NCBI GenBank assembly: GCA_011391635.1
Contig: JAABQD010000007.1
Location: 25,472 to 89,471 of the forward strand
DNA length: 64,000 nt
Source of the DNA: Sulfurimonas sp.
GTDB taxonomy: Bacteria > Campylobacterota > Campylobacteria > Campylobacterales > Sulfurimonadaceae
Direction of reading: 5' to 3'
The translations under genes and the position numbers were made by a program. The notes under the pieces are model-generated. The model made no database searches, was not told the origin of the DNA, and worked only from the letters and a program-made list of their open reading frames with translations. Shown here in pieces: positions 9,768 through 19,038 of this stretch (position 1 is its first letter; the number at the start of each line of letters is the position of its first letter).

Positions 9768-11102
9768 TTACCTTTGACTCAAAATAAATGCTCTAAGGGT
9801 AGTAATCATATAAGCAATCGCATCATCACCCATGCCAGGGTATAAACCTATCCAAAAACTATTATGCATTATTTTGTCTGTTGTTGTCAAAGTACCCACA
9901 ATTTTATAATCTTGACCCAGTACCAAACTCTCAAACAAAGGGTGTCTTGTAATATTTCCTGCAAAGAGATTTCTTGTTTGAATATTACTCCCCTCAAGAT
10001 GCTCGACAAGTTCATTTCTACTGAATTTCAGACCCTCTTTGAGCGTCATCATAAATCCAAACCAACTTGGGTCTGAGTTTGGTTGTGCTTCAACAAGCTG
10101 TAACTCCTCCAAATCTTGAAGTCCCTCGTAGAGTTTTTTATAATTCTCTTTTCGTATCTGCACAAATGTCGGAAATTTTTCAAGCTGTGCTACTCCGATG
10201 GCTGCTTGCATATCGGTTGCTTTGAGATTAAATCCAAAATGAGAGTAAACATATTTGTGGTCGTACCCTTTTGGCAGAGTTGCAAAACTCTGAGAAAACC
10301 TACATCCGCAAGTATTATCAATGCCACTTTCACACCAGCAGTCTCTTCCCCAATCTCTCATACTGAGCATGATTTTTTTTAAAATCGGATTATCTGTATA
10401 AGTTGCACCCCCCTCACCCATAGTCATGTGGTGTGGCGGATAAAAACTTGATGTGCCGATATCGCCCCAAGTCCCTGTAAGTTTACCCTCGTACAGAGAA
10501 CCAAGTGCATCACAGTTGTCCTCTATGAGCCAAAGATTGTGTGTATCACAAAACTCTTTTACAGCTTTAAGGTTAAAAGGATTTCCCAGTGTATGGGCTA
10601 TCATAACTGCTTTTGTTTTTGAACTCAGAGCATTTTGAAGCTGTGTTATATCTATATTGGCATGTGGAAGTTCCATATCTACAAAAACAGGAACAGCTCC
10701 ATACTGAACGATGGGTGCAACTGTCGTAGGAAATCCAGCTGCAACTGTAATAACCTCATCACCGCGTTTTATTTGTCGCCCTTTAAGAAGTGGCGATGTG
10801 AGAGCATAAAAAGCAAGAAGATTCGCACTACTTCCAGAATTCACTAAAAATGCCCATCGCACACCCAAATACTCTGCGAATTTTTTCTCAAACTGCTTGG
10901 AATACTCCCCGTAAGTGAGCCAAAAATCCAAAGAACTATCCACAAGATTCATCATCTCTTGGGCATCAAAAACACGACTGGCGTAGTTGACTCTTGATTT
11001 TCCTGCTATAAACTCTTTTGTTTGGAGTGGCTTATGCACGAGTTCATAATACTCTTTTGTTTTATCAAGTATCTCTTGTTTAAGTTGTTCTTGTTTAGTC
11101 AT
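9768..11102 (-). CDS. rfbH: CDP-6-deoxy-hexulose 3-dehydrase (E1)
   Basis: 444 residues. This is the PMP- and [2Fe-2S]-dependent dehydrase that removes the C3 hydroxyl of CDP-4-keto-6-deoxyglucose. The aminotransferase lysine is replaced by histidine in YPPHHMTMGEGG (His224/225), the diagnostic change of the E1 family, and a cluster-type cysteine group is present at C255, C257, C265 and C267. It acts after RfbF and RfbG, both encoded upstream. Its usual reductase partner RfbI/DdhD is not in the window. It overlaps fkbM by eight bases; wzx starts three bases downstream. Confidence 0.95.
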   Translation of the reverse strand: MTKQEQLKQEILDKTKEYYELVHKPLQTKEFIAGKSRVNYASRVFDAQEMMNLVDSSLDFWLTYGEYSKQFEKKFAEYLGVRWAFLVNSGSSANLLAFYALTSPLLKGRQIKRGDEVITVAAGFPTTVAPIVQYGAVPVFVDMELPHANIDITQLQNALSSKTKAVMIAHTLGNPFNLKAVKEFCDTHNLWLIEDNCDALGSLYEGKLTGTWGDIGTSSFYPPHHMTMGEGGATYTDNPILKKIMLSMRDWGRDCWCESGIDNTCGCRFSQSFATLPKGYDHKYVYSHFGFNLKATDMQAAIGVAQLEKFPTFVQIRKENYKKLYEGLQDLEELQLVEAQPNSDPSWFGFMMTLKEGLKFSRNELVEHLEGSNIQTRNLFAGNITRHPLFESLVLGQDYKIVGTLTTTDKIMHNSFWIGLYPGMGDDAIAYMITTLRAFILSQR

Positions 11103-12024
11103 GAAGAAGTTCCATCAACTCTTTAGAGTGTTTTTGTGAATGTAAAAAGAAAAAATTTGTCTCTTGTGTCTCTTGTGTCATCTCTGTTATCTCTTTAAAT
11201 TTTCCATTGGATACAAAGTAACATCTATATCCCATCGTGGCAAAAAGTTCTATTATCGCATTAGGATGGTAATGAAATTTTGCAGACCACTTTCTAAGCA
11301 TTTCTGTAAATATGATTGGCTTGTATTTTTCTATAGTTGCAACCCCACCTTTAAAAGCAAAAAGTTCGGCACCCTCGACATCACACTTTATAAAATCGAG
11401 TCGCTCCAATTTTTGTTGGCTAAAAAAGTTATCCAAAGTATCCACTTGACATTTTATCTCTACATTCTCTTTTTCATCATTCATGATTGCTGCCGATGCA
11501 TTCACAGAACCCTCTTTATGAAAATAAAAGGTAAGCTCCTCTTTTTTATCCGATAAGCCGAGATTGACGACTTTTACATCTGCACCATTGAGTTTGATAT
11601 TTGCAACCAAACTCTCATATGTACTAGGTATGGGTTCAAAACTGTAAAGAGTAAGATTTTTTTTGGCTTTTGACAATCCTATGGAGTACCAACCCATATT
11701 TCCACCGATATCAAAAACAGTATCACTGTCATTGACCAATCGAAAAATCATATCTGAATCCTCTTTTTCGTAACTTCTAAAGTTCAATATCTCAATCGGA
11801 GCTATTCTCTCATCCAATGGGCTACAAATAATTTTAATCCCTAACTCTCTTGAAGTCATAATTACACTGTTGTCTGTGATTTCTATCTTTTGAATATCTC
11901 TCTCTTTTATAAATTCACTGTACTCAAAAAGTAAATTATGACTCTGTTTATACATATTTGTTATGTACTCTGCTTTTGTTATCTCATTTTTTAAAAAACG
12001 CTCTTCCATATTTTTCATATACAT
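11095..12024 (-). CDS. FkbM-family SAM methyltransferase
   Basis: 309 residues. The SAM site is VFDIGGNMGWYSIGLSK, followed by SFEPIPSTYESL and the FkbM signature DFIKCDVEGAELFAFKGG. Members O-methylate sugars or lipids in polysaccharide clusters. The ATG at 12024 has AGGAG six bases upstream and overlaps the previous SDR by ten bases. It lies between sugar-synthesis genes, so methylation of the O-unit sugar is the likely job. About 95 N-terminal residues precede the catalytic core and show no recognised motif. Confidence 0.87.
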   Translation of the reverse strand: MYMKNMEERFLKNEITKAEYITNMYKQSHNLLFEYSEFIKERDIQKIEITDNSVIMTSRELGIKIICSPLDERIAPIEILNFRSYEKEDSDMIFRLVNDSDTVFDIGGNMGWYSIGLSKAKKNLTLYSFEPIPSTYESLVANIKLNGADVKVVNLGLSDKKEELTFYFHKEGSVNASAAIMNDEKENVEIKCQVDTLDNFFSQQKLERLDFIKCDVEGAELFAFKGGVATIEKYKPIIFTEMLRKWSAKFHYHPNAIIELFATMGYRCYFVSNGKFKEITEMTQETQETNFFFLHSQKHSKELMELLHD

Positions 12025-13052
12025 TCATAACTCCTAATTGTTCTCTCAAATCCCTCAATAATAGATATTTTTGGCTCCCAGCCGAGAGCTTTTATTTTTG
12101 CTATATCAATTGTATTGCCTCTGTTTGGACTCTGTAAATATGTATCACTCTGCTGTGCAAAAATTGCTTTGAGATTTTTTTGAGGATACATATCCACTAA
12201 AGTCTGAGCCAAATCTCGTATGCTAAGAGTGGCATGTGGATTTGCCACATTGTATGCATTTGCATTTTTACCCTCTAAAAGTACCTTAAAAAATGCGACT
12301 GTTGCATCAGCTAGATAGCAAAAAGAACGCACCGTACTCCCATCACTCTTGAGTTCAATATTTTCATTATGAACAATATTTTTTACAAAATCCGCAAAAA
12401 CTCTTCCATCATCGAGTTTCATTCCTGCACCATATGTGTGAAATGGTCGCACAATTTTAACTGGTACATCAAACTGATGTCCATAACTTACACACAAATT
12501 TTCACCCATTCTTTTGCTCTCGCCATAACATGCTCTTAGAGAGGTTGGGTCTAAAAAACCATACCCATTTTCGTCGATTATTGCATCCTCTTCTACCTCG
12601 CCATACACCTCTGCACTACTAAAATAGAGGTACCCTTGCACTCTCTTTTGGATTGCTAGTTCAAGTGTATTTTTAGTTCCTAATATATTTGGTAAAATGA
12701 CACCTACTGGGTCAAGGCTATAATATTTTGGTGAAGCCAGACTTGCTGCATGAATGATAAAATCTATTTTTTCATCTATCTCTATCTTCTGCACTACATC
12801 TTGAAAAAGGATTTTCAACGCCCTGTTTTGCAAATAAGAGGTGAATCTACTCTCACAATATTGCTTATTTCTAGCCAAAATTATCACACGACAAGGAGTC
12901 TCACGCAAAAGAGTTTCATTCAGATGAAGTAAACTCTCAACCATATATGCTGGTAAAAAGCCATTTGCTCCCGTGATGAAAATAGTTTTATTTGCAAAAG
13001 CACTCCATTGGATACCTGAGGATAGAATGAGTTCAAAATCTTCTTGCAACAT
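12015..13052 (-). CDS. SDR reductase/epimerase, possible YerF-like enzyme
   Basis: 345 residues from an ATG at 13052 (a TTG one codon upstream is less likely). Motifs are ITGANGFLPAY for NAD(P), HAASLASPKYY, SSAEVYGE and YGESK (YxxxK). It resembles the UDP-glucuronate decarboxylase/epimerase side of the extended SDRs. Sitting directly after a YerE-like enzyme and inside the rfbFGH set, it is a good candidate to reduce the acetylated 4-keto sugar as YerF does in Yersinia. An epimerase or paratose/abequose synthase role is also possible; sequence alone does not decide. Confidence 0.75.
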   Translation of the reverse strand: MLQEDFELILSSGIQWSAFANKTIFITGANGFLPAYMVESLLHLNETLLRETPCRVIILARNKQYCESRFTSYLQNRALKILFQDVVQKIEIDEKIDFIIHAASLASPKYYSLDPVGVILPNILGTKNTLELAIQKRVQGYLYFSSAEVYGEVEEDAIIDENGYGFLDPTSLRACYGESKRMGENLCVSYGHQFDVPVKIVRPFHTYGAGMKLDDGRVFADFVKNIVHNENIELKSDGSTVRSFCYLADATVAFFKVLLEGKNANAYNVANPHATLSIRDLAQTLVDMYPQKNLKAIFAQQSDTYLQSPNRGNTIDIAKIKALGWEPKISIIEGFERTIRSYECI

Positions 13053-13056
13053 CAAA

Positions 13057-14805
13057 CTACTCTTCTAAAGGCTTCACTAACATAAGTGCATAAAAATCAT
13101 CGCGTTGTAAAAATGGATACATATCTTCGATAGGTTTATTGACAATCAATTTTGGTTCAACCGTTGTCATCTGCTCTTTTAATTCTATATTGATAAGTTC
13201 TGGAGCATCGGTTGCAAAAATATCCGCCAACTCTGCATCCATGCTATCAATATCTCCAATAGTGCGAGAAGAGATACCATACGCTTTTACGATATCTACA
13301 AGATTTGGCACACTATAATCATCCACCGTACCCAAATATTTTTTGTCAAAATATATCTCTTGAAATTGTCGCACCATTCCCAAATTGTGGTTATTAAATA
13401 CAAATATTTTAATTGGTAAATTGCGTCTTTTTATCACTTCTAACTCTTGGATATTCATCTGAATACCGCCATCTCCTGCAATAGCTATCGTCCTTTTAGC
13501 TGAAGCGATACAAGCCCCTATGGCACATGGCAATGCAAAGCCCATCGCTCCCATTCCACCAGAAAACAGGACTCTTTGAGACTCTTTGACATCTAATGAT
13601 TGTGCGACCCACATCTGATGCTGTCCTACATCCACACAAACAACCTCATCGCTCAGATGGTTTGCAATTTTAGAGACTATGAGATTTGGAATTTTTTCAT
13701 TGTTATCTATGCCCAAGAGGGAAGGAAAACTTTTTTTATACAGCTTTAAAACTTTAAGCCACTCATTTGTGTCCATTGTAAAAGTTGCTCTGTCTATTTT
13801 TTCTATAAACTCTTTGGCATCACAGCAGATTGCAACTGCCACATCCATTTTTGAACCCAATTCATCTGCATCAATATCCACTTGTACTATTTTAGCTTCT
13901 CTTGCAAAGGTACTCAAATTCGTTCCAGTTTGTCTCGTATCGAGCCTAGAGCCCAAAACTAAAATCAAATCACTATTTGCTAACGCAAGATTTCCATATC
14001 TATTGCCATACGAGCCTATAAGACCCATGTTGTATTCATACTCTTGCGTAATCACATCTTTTCCCATTAACGAATAGACCACGGGCAAACTATTTTTTTT
14101 CAAAAAATGCAACAATGCAGTTTGAGCATTGGAGAGTCTCACACCTCCACCTACTAATACAACAGGTCGTAAAGAATTATGTAAAAGTTTTACAACAACA
14201 TCTATATCAGAAGAAATTTTTTGTGTACTCAGATTTTTGTACTCATGACTCTCAAAAAAAGAGGCTTGACTCTCTACATCTATCTCACTTCTTTGAATAT
14301 CCATAGGCAAATCAATAAGTACCGGTCCCTTTCTGGCATGTTGTGATAAAAAATAGGCTTTTTCAAGTTCATATCTCACATTTTCTACTCTATCAATCAT
14401 TACACTGTATTTGACTATAGGCGAAACAATCCGTACAATATCTGCCTCTTGAAAACCCATTTGTCGTAATGGTTGGTTATATTTATATTCGTAGGTATTG
14501 ACCTGCCCTGTAATAAAAAGAGTCGGTATAGAATCAAAAAAACAGCTCCCGATAGAAGTGATTAAGTTTGTAGCCCCTGGACCACTTGTTGCAATTGCAA
14601 CACCTGTTTTTCCTGTAACTCGAGCATATCCCTCCGCAGCAAAACCTGCTCCTTGCTCATGAATGGAGTTAATGATTTCTATCTCTTCGTATTTGCCTAT
14701 TGAGTGATAAATATGTGCAACAGCACCACCAACATATCCAAAAACTTTATTGATATTCTGACTTAAAAGAAACTCTATGAGATAATCAGATACTTTGATT
14801 TTCAC
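13057..14805 (-). CDS. Thiamine-diphosphate enzyme, YerE/acetohydroxyacid-synthase-like
   Basis: 582 residues from a GTG at 14805, chosen because it overlaps the rfbG stop (GTGA) and has AAGAG eight bases upstream; a GTG at 14814 is the alternative. The AHAS fold shows the catalytic glutamate (E50) in IHEQGAGFAAEGYARVTGK, TSGPGATNL and the ThDP motif GDGGIQMN...NN. AHAS makes acetolactate, but the location between rfbG and rfbH points to YerE, which transfers an acetyl unit from pyruvate to C4 of CDP-3,6-dideoxy-4-keto-glucose to give a branched-chain sugar. No small regulatory subunit gene is adjacent. Assignment to sugar chemistry is inference from context. Confidence 0.82.
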   Translation of the reverse strand: MKIKVSDYLIEFLLSQNINKVFGYVGGAVAHIYHSIGKYEEIEIINSIHEQGAGFAAEGYARVTGKTGVAIATSGPGATNLITSIGSCFFDSIPTLFITGQVNTYEYKYNQPLRQMGFQEADIVRIVSPIVKYSVMIDRVENVRYELEKAYFLSQHARKGPVLIDLPMDIQRSEIDVESQASFFESHEYKNLSTQKISSDIDVVVKLLHNSLRPVVLVGGGVRLSNAQTALLHFLKKNSLPVVYSLMGKDVITQEYEYNMGLIGSYGNRYGNLALANSDLILVLGSRLDTRQTGTNLSTFAREAKIVQVDIDADELGSKMDVAVAICCDAKEFIEKIDRATFTMDTNEWLKVLKLYKKSFPSLLGIDNNEKIPNLIVSKIANHLSDEVVCVDVGQHQMWVAQSLDVKESQRVLFSGGMGAMGFALPCAIGACIASAKRTIAIAGDGGIQMNIQELEVIKRRNLPIKIFVFNNHNLGMVRQFQEIYFDKKYLGTVDDYSVPNLVDIVKAYGISSRTIGDIDSMDAELADIFATDAPELINIELKEQMTTVEPKLIVNKPIEDMYPFLQRDDFYALMLVKPLEE

Positions 14806-15899
14806 TTCGTCCACTCTTTTTTTTGCATCTTTGCATCTGCTACATACATCTCTAAATCTTCTAAAGTAGATACTTTTTGATGCTCTTCATAAAAAGATTT
14901 ATACCACTGCACAGTTTTTTCAAATGTAATATTACTATCCCAAACATCACTCCATTTGAGGCGTGTATGAGCTTTTGAGCAATCAAGTTTGAGAAGATTT
15001 GCTTCATGAACTCCTTTTGGATCATGCACTATTTCATACTCTATCTTGTCCCACTGTTTTTTTGTATGTTGTAGCACCTCTTCTACCGTTATACTTCCCT
15101 CATCGGATGGACCAAAATTCCACGCTTCACCAAATTCTACTCTTCCCTCAAGAAGCTTCTGCCCAATTTGAAGATAGCCACTCAAAGGCTCTAGCACATG
15201 TTGCCATGGTCTTGTGGCATGTGGATTTCTAATACGCACTTTTTTACCTTGACTCACACAGAGCATGATATCACTCATAAGTCTATCTTTTGCCCAGTCA
15301 CCACCGCCAATTACATTTCCTGCACGACAAGTTGCAAGAAGCGTATTGTGTGTGTGTTTATACTCTTTTGGTGAAAAATAAGAGTTTCTATAGGAAGAAG
15401 CAAGTAAATCAGCACACCCTTTGGATGCACTGTATGGGTCATATCCACCCATTGGGTCATTTTCTCTATACCCCCACACCCACTCTTGATTTTCATACGC
15501 TTTATCACTTGTAATATTAACAATAGCTCTCACCTGAGCATTTTTACATGCCTCCAAAACTTTGAGCGTTCCCATCACATTTGTTTCATAAGTTTCTATC
15601 GGATTTTCATACGAAAGCCTTACAAGCGGTTGTGCAGCAAGATGAAATACAACATCTGGCATGTGGATTTGAAAAGTTTGATTAAGTCTCTCTAAATCTC
15701 GTATATCTCCAAAAACTGAGCTAATATCAAGATGAAGAAGTTCACTATGACTTGGCTTCGTTGGAGCTTCAAGAGAGTACCCAACAACATTTGCACCCAT
15801 TGCTTTGAGCCAAAAGCAAAGCCAAGAGCCTTTAAATCCTGTGTGACCTGTGACAAGTACCGTTTTATTTTTGTAAATTCCACCAAAAAGGTTTTGCAT
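14802..15899 (-). CDS. rfbG: CDP-glucose 4,6-dehydratase
   Basis: 365 residues from the ATG at 15899, which shares a base with the rfbF stop (TAATG); an open frame extends 12 codons further up inside rfbF. Motifs: VLVTGHTGFKGSWL, FHLAAQPLVRLSYENP, ITSDKAYEN and YSASK. It converts CDP-glucose to CDP-4-keto-6-deoxyglucose. HTGFKGSWLCFWLK and NVIGGGDWAKDRL are typical of RfbG/DdhB. Two word copies lie at 15215 and 15657; the first encodes N-P-H-A. Confidence 0.95.
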   Translation of the reverse strand: MQNLFGGIYKNKTVLVTGHTGFKGSWLCFWLKAMGANVVGYSLEAPTKPSHSELLHLDISSVFGDIRDLERLNQTFQIHMPDVVFHLAAQPLVRLSYENPIETYETNVMGTLKVLEACKNAQVRAIVNITSDKAYENQEWVWGYRENDPMGGYDPYSASKGCADLLASSYRNSYFSPKEYKHTHNTLLATCRAGNVIGGGDWAKDRLMSDIMLCVSQGKKVRIRNPHATRPWQHVLEPLSGYLQIGQKLLEGRVEFGEAWNFGPSDEGSITVEEVLQHTKKQWDKIEYEIVHDPKGVHEANLLKLDCSKAHTRLKWSDVWDSNITFEKTVQWYKSFYEEHQKVSTLEDLEMYVADAKMQKKEWTK

Positions 15900-16672
15900 T
15901 ACCACACTTTCCATGGTGCTTTGTTCTCTTTCCAAAGCTTATTGAGCTTTTGATTATCTCGTAAAGTATCCATTGGTTGCCAAAAACCATCATGCTTAAA
16001 TGCTACCATTTCGCCTTCATGGGCTAAATTTTGTAATGGAGATTGTTCAAATATACAAGATTCATCCTCAGAGAGATACTCAAAAATTTTAGGCTCACAT
16101 ACAAAAAATCCGCCATTTATCCAGCCAGATTCTGTTTTTGGTTTTTCGATAAATTGTTTTATATTTTGATTTGCATCAATATCAAGATTTCCAAATCTTG
16201 CTTCTGGCTGAATTGCAGTTATGGTAATGGTTTTGGCATGTGACTTATGGAACTCTATACTTTTGGCAATATCCACATCACTTACTCCATCCCCATAGGT
16301 AAGTAAAAATGGCTCTTCTCCTATGTACTTTTGGGCTCTTTTAATGCGTCCACCTGTCATAGTGTCGATTCCCGTATCTACAAGAGTCACCTTCCAAGGT
16401 TCACTGCTATTGTTATGTACTTGCATTTGGTTCGTTTGCATATCAATAGTAATATCACTCTGATGAAGAAAATAGTTCGCAAAATACTCTTTGATATAAT
16501 ATCCCTTATACCCGAGCAAAATGACGAAATCATTAAACCCATAATGGCTATATATCTTCATGATATGCCAAAGAATAGGCTTTGCACCTATCTCCACCAT
16601 TGGCTTTGGTTTAACTTCTGTCTCTTCTGCTATCCTCGTTCCATAGCCACCCGCTAACACTACAACTTTCAT
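15899..16672 (-). CDS. rfbF: Glucose-1-phosphate cytidylyltransferase
   Basis: 257 residues from the ATG at 16672 (an in-frame TTG lies two codons upstream). LAGGYGTRI, KPKPMVEIGAKPILWHIMK, YGDGVSDVD and GGFFVCEP are those of RfbF/DdhA. It makes CDP-glucose from CTP and glucose-1-phosphate, the entry step of the CDP-dideoxyhexose route. It is the first sugar gene of the operon and follows the PAS-GGDEF gene stop after 12 bases, so transcription from the signalling genes could run on into it. Confidence 0.95.
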   Translation of the reverse strand: MKVVVLAGGYGTRIAEETEVKPKPMVEIGAKPILWHIMKIYSHYGFNDFVILLGYKGYYIKEYFANYFLHQSDITIDMQTNQMQVHNNSSEPWKVTLVDTGIDTMTGGRIKRAQKYIGEEPFLLTYGDGVSDVDIAKSIEFHKSHAKTITITAIQPEARFGNLDIDANQNIKQFIEKPKTESGWINGGFFVCEPKIFEYLSEDESCIFEQSPLQNLAHEGEMVAFKHDGFWQPMDTLRDNQKLNKLWKENKAPWKVW

Positions 16673-16684
16673 TCTCAAACCCCA

Positions 16685-17965
16685 TTATTTTACAACAATC
16701 CTATTACGACCGCTCTTTTTAGCTTCATAGAGTGCATCATCCACTCTTTTAAATGTTCTGTGTGTGTCTTCACCAAGATTATATTTTGTAAGACCAAAAG
16801 AGGCTGTTACGCTAATAGTGTTATTGACTTTACTATTTTCCACACTTTTTCTAACCTTCTCTATAATCATTTTTGCTTCATCAAGTGTTACATTTTTGAG
16901 CATAATTACAAACTCTTCGCCACCCCATCTTGCGATGATATCATTTTCTCTCAAAGAATTTTTAAGTGTATTTGCAACAGAGATAAGAGCTTCATCGCCG
17001 ACTTGATGTCCATAAGTGTCATTAATTGATTTAAAATGATCAACATCTGTGATTGCTAGAACAAAATCTGTATCTGCTTTTCGTTGATGTTTTGCTATTG
17101 AACCGATAACCTTATCAAAATAAGCACGATTATAGAGCTTCGTGAGGGAATCAGTGATATAAAGCTCTTCAAGAAGTTTTTCATTTGTAATGTCATGATA
17201 TACAGCATGAAATTCAAACAACGCACCATTCTCATCCAAGATAGGTGTGATTCTCGATTGAACCCACTTTGCTCCGCCTGAGGCTGTTTTGTTTTTAACT
17301 TCACCACTCCAAGGTTTTTTGCTTTTGATAGTTTCCCATAACTCTTTATAGGTTGCTTCTGCAACATTACCACTCTTAAAGATAGAGGCATTTTGACCTA
17401 TAATATCCTCTTTTTTATATTCGAAAAATTCACAAAAGAGCGTACTAACATCAATAATAACCCCATTAAGCGATGTTTTCATCATCATAATATTCTTATC
17501 AATTATCTCTTGATCTGACTCTAATTTATCATTAAGTTTATTTACTTTTTCTATCTCTTTTTTTAAAGAGAGTTTCGTTTCATAGAGCTCACTTATATCA
17601 TAAATAGAAATCATAACCTTGTTCTCACTCACGATATAAGGCGAAATTGTGACCTGTTGTTGCATAAATGTTAAAGAGGAGGTTGTTACCTTATTGCGAT
17701 TGATAGATATAAATTTTGTACTACTATTTGTGTCATAAAAAGAGGGGGTTCCAAGGGCTAGTGCAGTTTTTATCTTTCTTCCGAGAACTTTATAATTTAA
17801 ATCTGGATAAATCTCTTCTAAGCTTCTTCCTATTATCTCTTCTTTTGAGATTTGTGTATTGATAGAAAGCCATCTATTCCAAAAACTAACAATGAATTTG
17901 TCATCAACTATCATATGTCCATTTTCAAGTGAATCGAGTAAAATATCCTGACATTGCAATTCCAT
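16685..17965 (-). CDS. Diguanylate cyclase with two PAS-like sensor domains
   Basis: 426 residues. Two PAS-like regions (about 10-125 and 160-262, the second ending in the PAC-type WVQSRITPILDENGALFEFHAVYHDIT) precede a GGDEF domain with DSLTKLYNR and an intact GGEEF active site at 348-352. The inhibitory RxxD site (R339-D342) stands five residues before it. No membrane segment is seen, so it is probably a soluble sensor making cyclic di-GMP. Its ATG shares a base with the CheC-like stop. The signal is unknown. Confidence 0.9.
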   Translation of the reverse strand: MELQCQDILLDSLENGHMIVDDKFIVSFWNRWLSINTQISKEEIIGRSLEEIYPDLNYKVLGRKIKTALALGTPSFYDTNSSTKFISINRNKVTTSSLTFMQQQVTISPYIVSENKVMISIYDISELYETKLSLKKEIEKVNKLNDKLESDQEIIDKNIMMMKTSLNGVIIDVSTLFCEFFEYKKEDIIGQNASIFKSGNVAEATYKELWETIKSKKPWSGEVKNKTASGGAKWVQSRITPILDENGALFEFHAVYHDITNEKLLEELYITDSLTKLYNRAYFDKVIGSIAKHQRKADTDFVLAITDVDHFKSINDTYGHQVGDEALISVANTLKNSLRENDIIARWGGEEFVIMLKNVTLDEAKMIIEKVRKSVENSKVNNTISVTASFGLTKYNLGEDTHRTFKRVDDALYEAKKSGRNRIVVK

Positions 17966-18588
17966 TATCCGTAAATCTCTTCTATTTTTTTATCGATTAG
18001 CATTTTGAGACTCTCGATAGCTTCATCTTTTGTAAGTATATAAATACTGCTATTTATTTGTTGATCTTTAAACTCTAGAATTGTACTAATTATAATAATT
18101 TTTGAGTAGTGTGTAACATCATTGATATTAATAATCGAATGAGCATCCACAAACTGAGATGAAGGAACAAAAAACTGCACACCCGTATCAAGTTCTTGAG
18201 TTAAGCGACTCACGATAGTAGATGTTAAAATATTAGTCAGTTCTATAACGGCATCATTCACATCGTCATCTGTACAATTTTCTATATCGTAAAGATGTTT
18301 TCCCAAGTTTTGTGCAGAGCCTTCACTCATCACAAACATGCACTCCCCACCAAATTTTCCAGTAAAGAGTTGCTTTGTCACATAATACATCGATGTCAAA
18401 TCTATAGTTGCATTGACCTTTGGTATCAATTTATCACTATCACAGATATCAATTCGTGGAATATGCATCGTCGCAAACGCACCCAAAAGATTCGCTAAAT
18501 TTGCAGTCGCTGCACCGATGGAAACATTCATGAACTCTTTTAAAGCATCAATTTGGTCTTCATTAAATTCTATATTCAAAATTGCCAC
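17965..18588 (-). CDS. CheC-like phosphatase
   Basis: 207 residues with two copies of the CheC-type active-site helix: E-x2-N in LKEFMNVSIGAATANLANLL and again in VIELTNILTSTIVSRL. The family removes phosphate from CheY-type regulators. A CheY-like gene lies three bases upstream and is the obvious partner. The annotated start is GTG at 18588; a TTG three codons on (18579) is better spaced from AGAGG and may be the true start. No FliM/FliN-type surface is evident. Confidence 0.82.
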   Translation of the reverse strand: MAILNIEFNEDQIDALKEFMNVSIGAATANLANLLGAFATMHIPRIDICDSDKLIPKVNATIDLTSMYYVTKQLFTGKFGGECMFVMSEGSAQNLGKHLYDIENCTDDDVNDAVIELTNILTSTIVSRLTQELDTGVQFFVPSSQFVDAHSIININDVTHYSKIIIISTILEFKDQQINSSIYILTKDEAIESLKMLIDKKIEEIYG

Positions 18589-18591
18589 CCT

Positions 18592-18957
18592 CTATATCAA
18601 CAAATCTTGCTGAAAAATCTGTAACATTTTCTCTTCATTAATTGGTTTAGGATACATATTTTTAGCACCAGCGAGAAGAACTCTTTGTTTCGCCTCATCT
18701 TGGATATCTGCACTAATAACAATGACTTGAGCATCTTTATCAATTGCTATTATTTGCTTGAGTGCTTCAAAACCATCCATCACAGGCATGGTTAAATCTA
18801 AAAATACTACTCGCGGATTCTCTTGTCTAAATATTTCAACCGCCTCGAGACCATTTTCTGCATGGAACAATTCAGCATTTGGCTCAACTTCTTTAAGACT
18901 TTTAACAACACCCATTCTAGCGAGTTTTGAGTCATCCACAATCAAAATTTTCAACAA
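18592..18957 (-). CDS. CheY-like response regulator (receiver only)
   Basis: 121 residues, receiver domain alone: acidic pair D8-D9, phospho-acceptor D54 in VVFLDLTMP, the conserved Ser in VIVISAD and Lys in MYPKPINEEK. Start is one of two consecutive TTG codons (18957 or 18954) behind GGGG; the second has the better spacing. First gene of a three-gene unit with the CheC-like and PAS-GGDEF genes, so phosphorylation is probably read out through these partners. Confidence 0.87.
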   Translation of the reverse strand: MLKILIVDDSKLARMGVVKSLKEVEPNAELFHAENGLEAVEIFRQENPRVVFLDLTMPVMDGFEALKQIIAIDKDAQVIVISADIQDEAKQRVLLAGAKNMYPKPINEEKMLQIFQQDLLI

Positions 18958-19038
18958 ATACCCCTTTTTCTAGCTTGTTCTGTAATACAAACATGATACC
19001 ACAATTGTATGATATTTTTCATTAAGTTGATTTTGACC

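Noticed and set aside
13679..14077. ORFs opposite the O-antigen genes
   Set aside because: They lie antisense to strong genes, lack ribosome-binding sites and show no family features.
13057..14805. Housekeeping acetolactate synthase (ilvB)
   Set aside because: No ilvH or other branched-chain amino acid gene nearby, and it is coupled to rfbG; not excluded by sequence alone.
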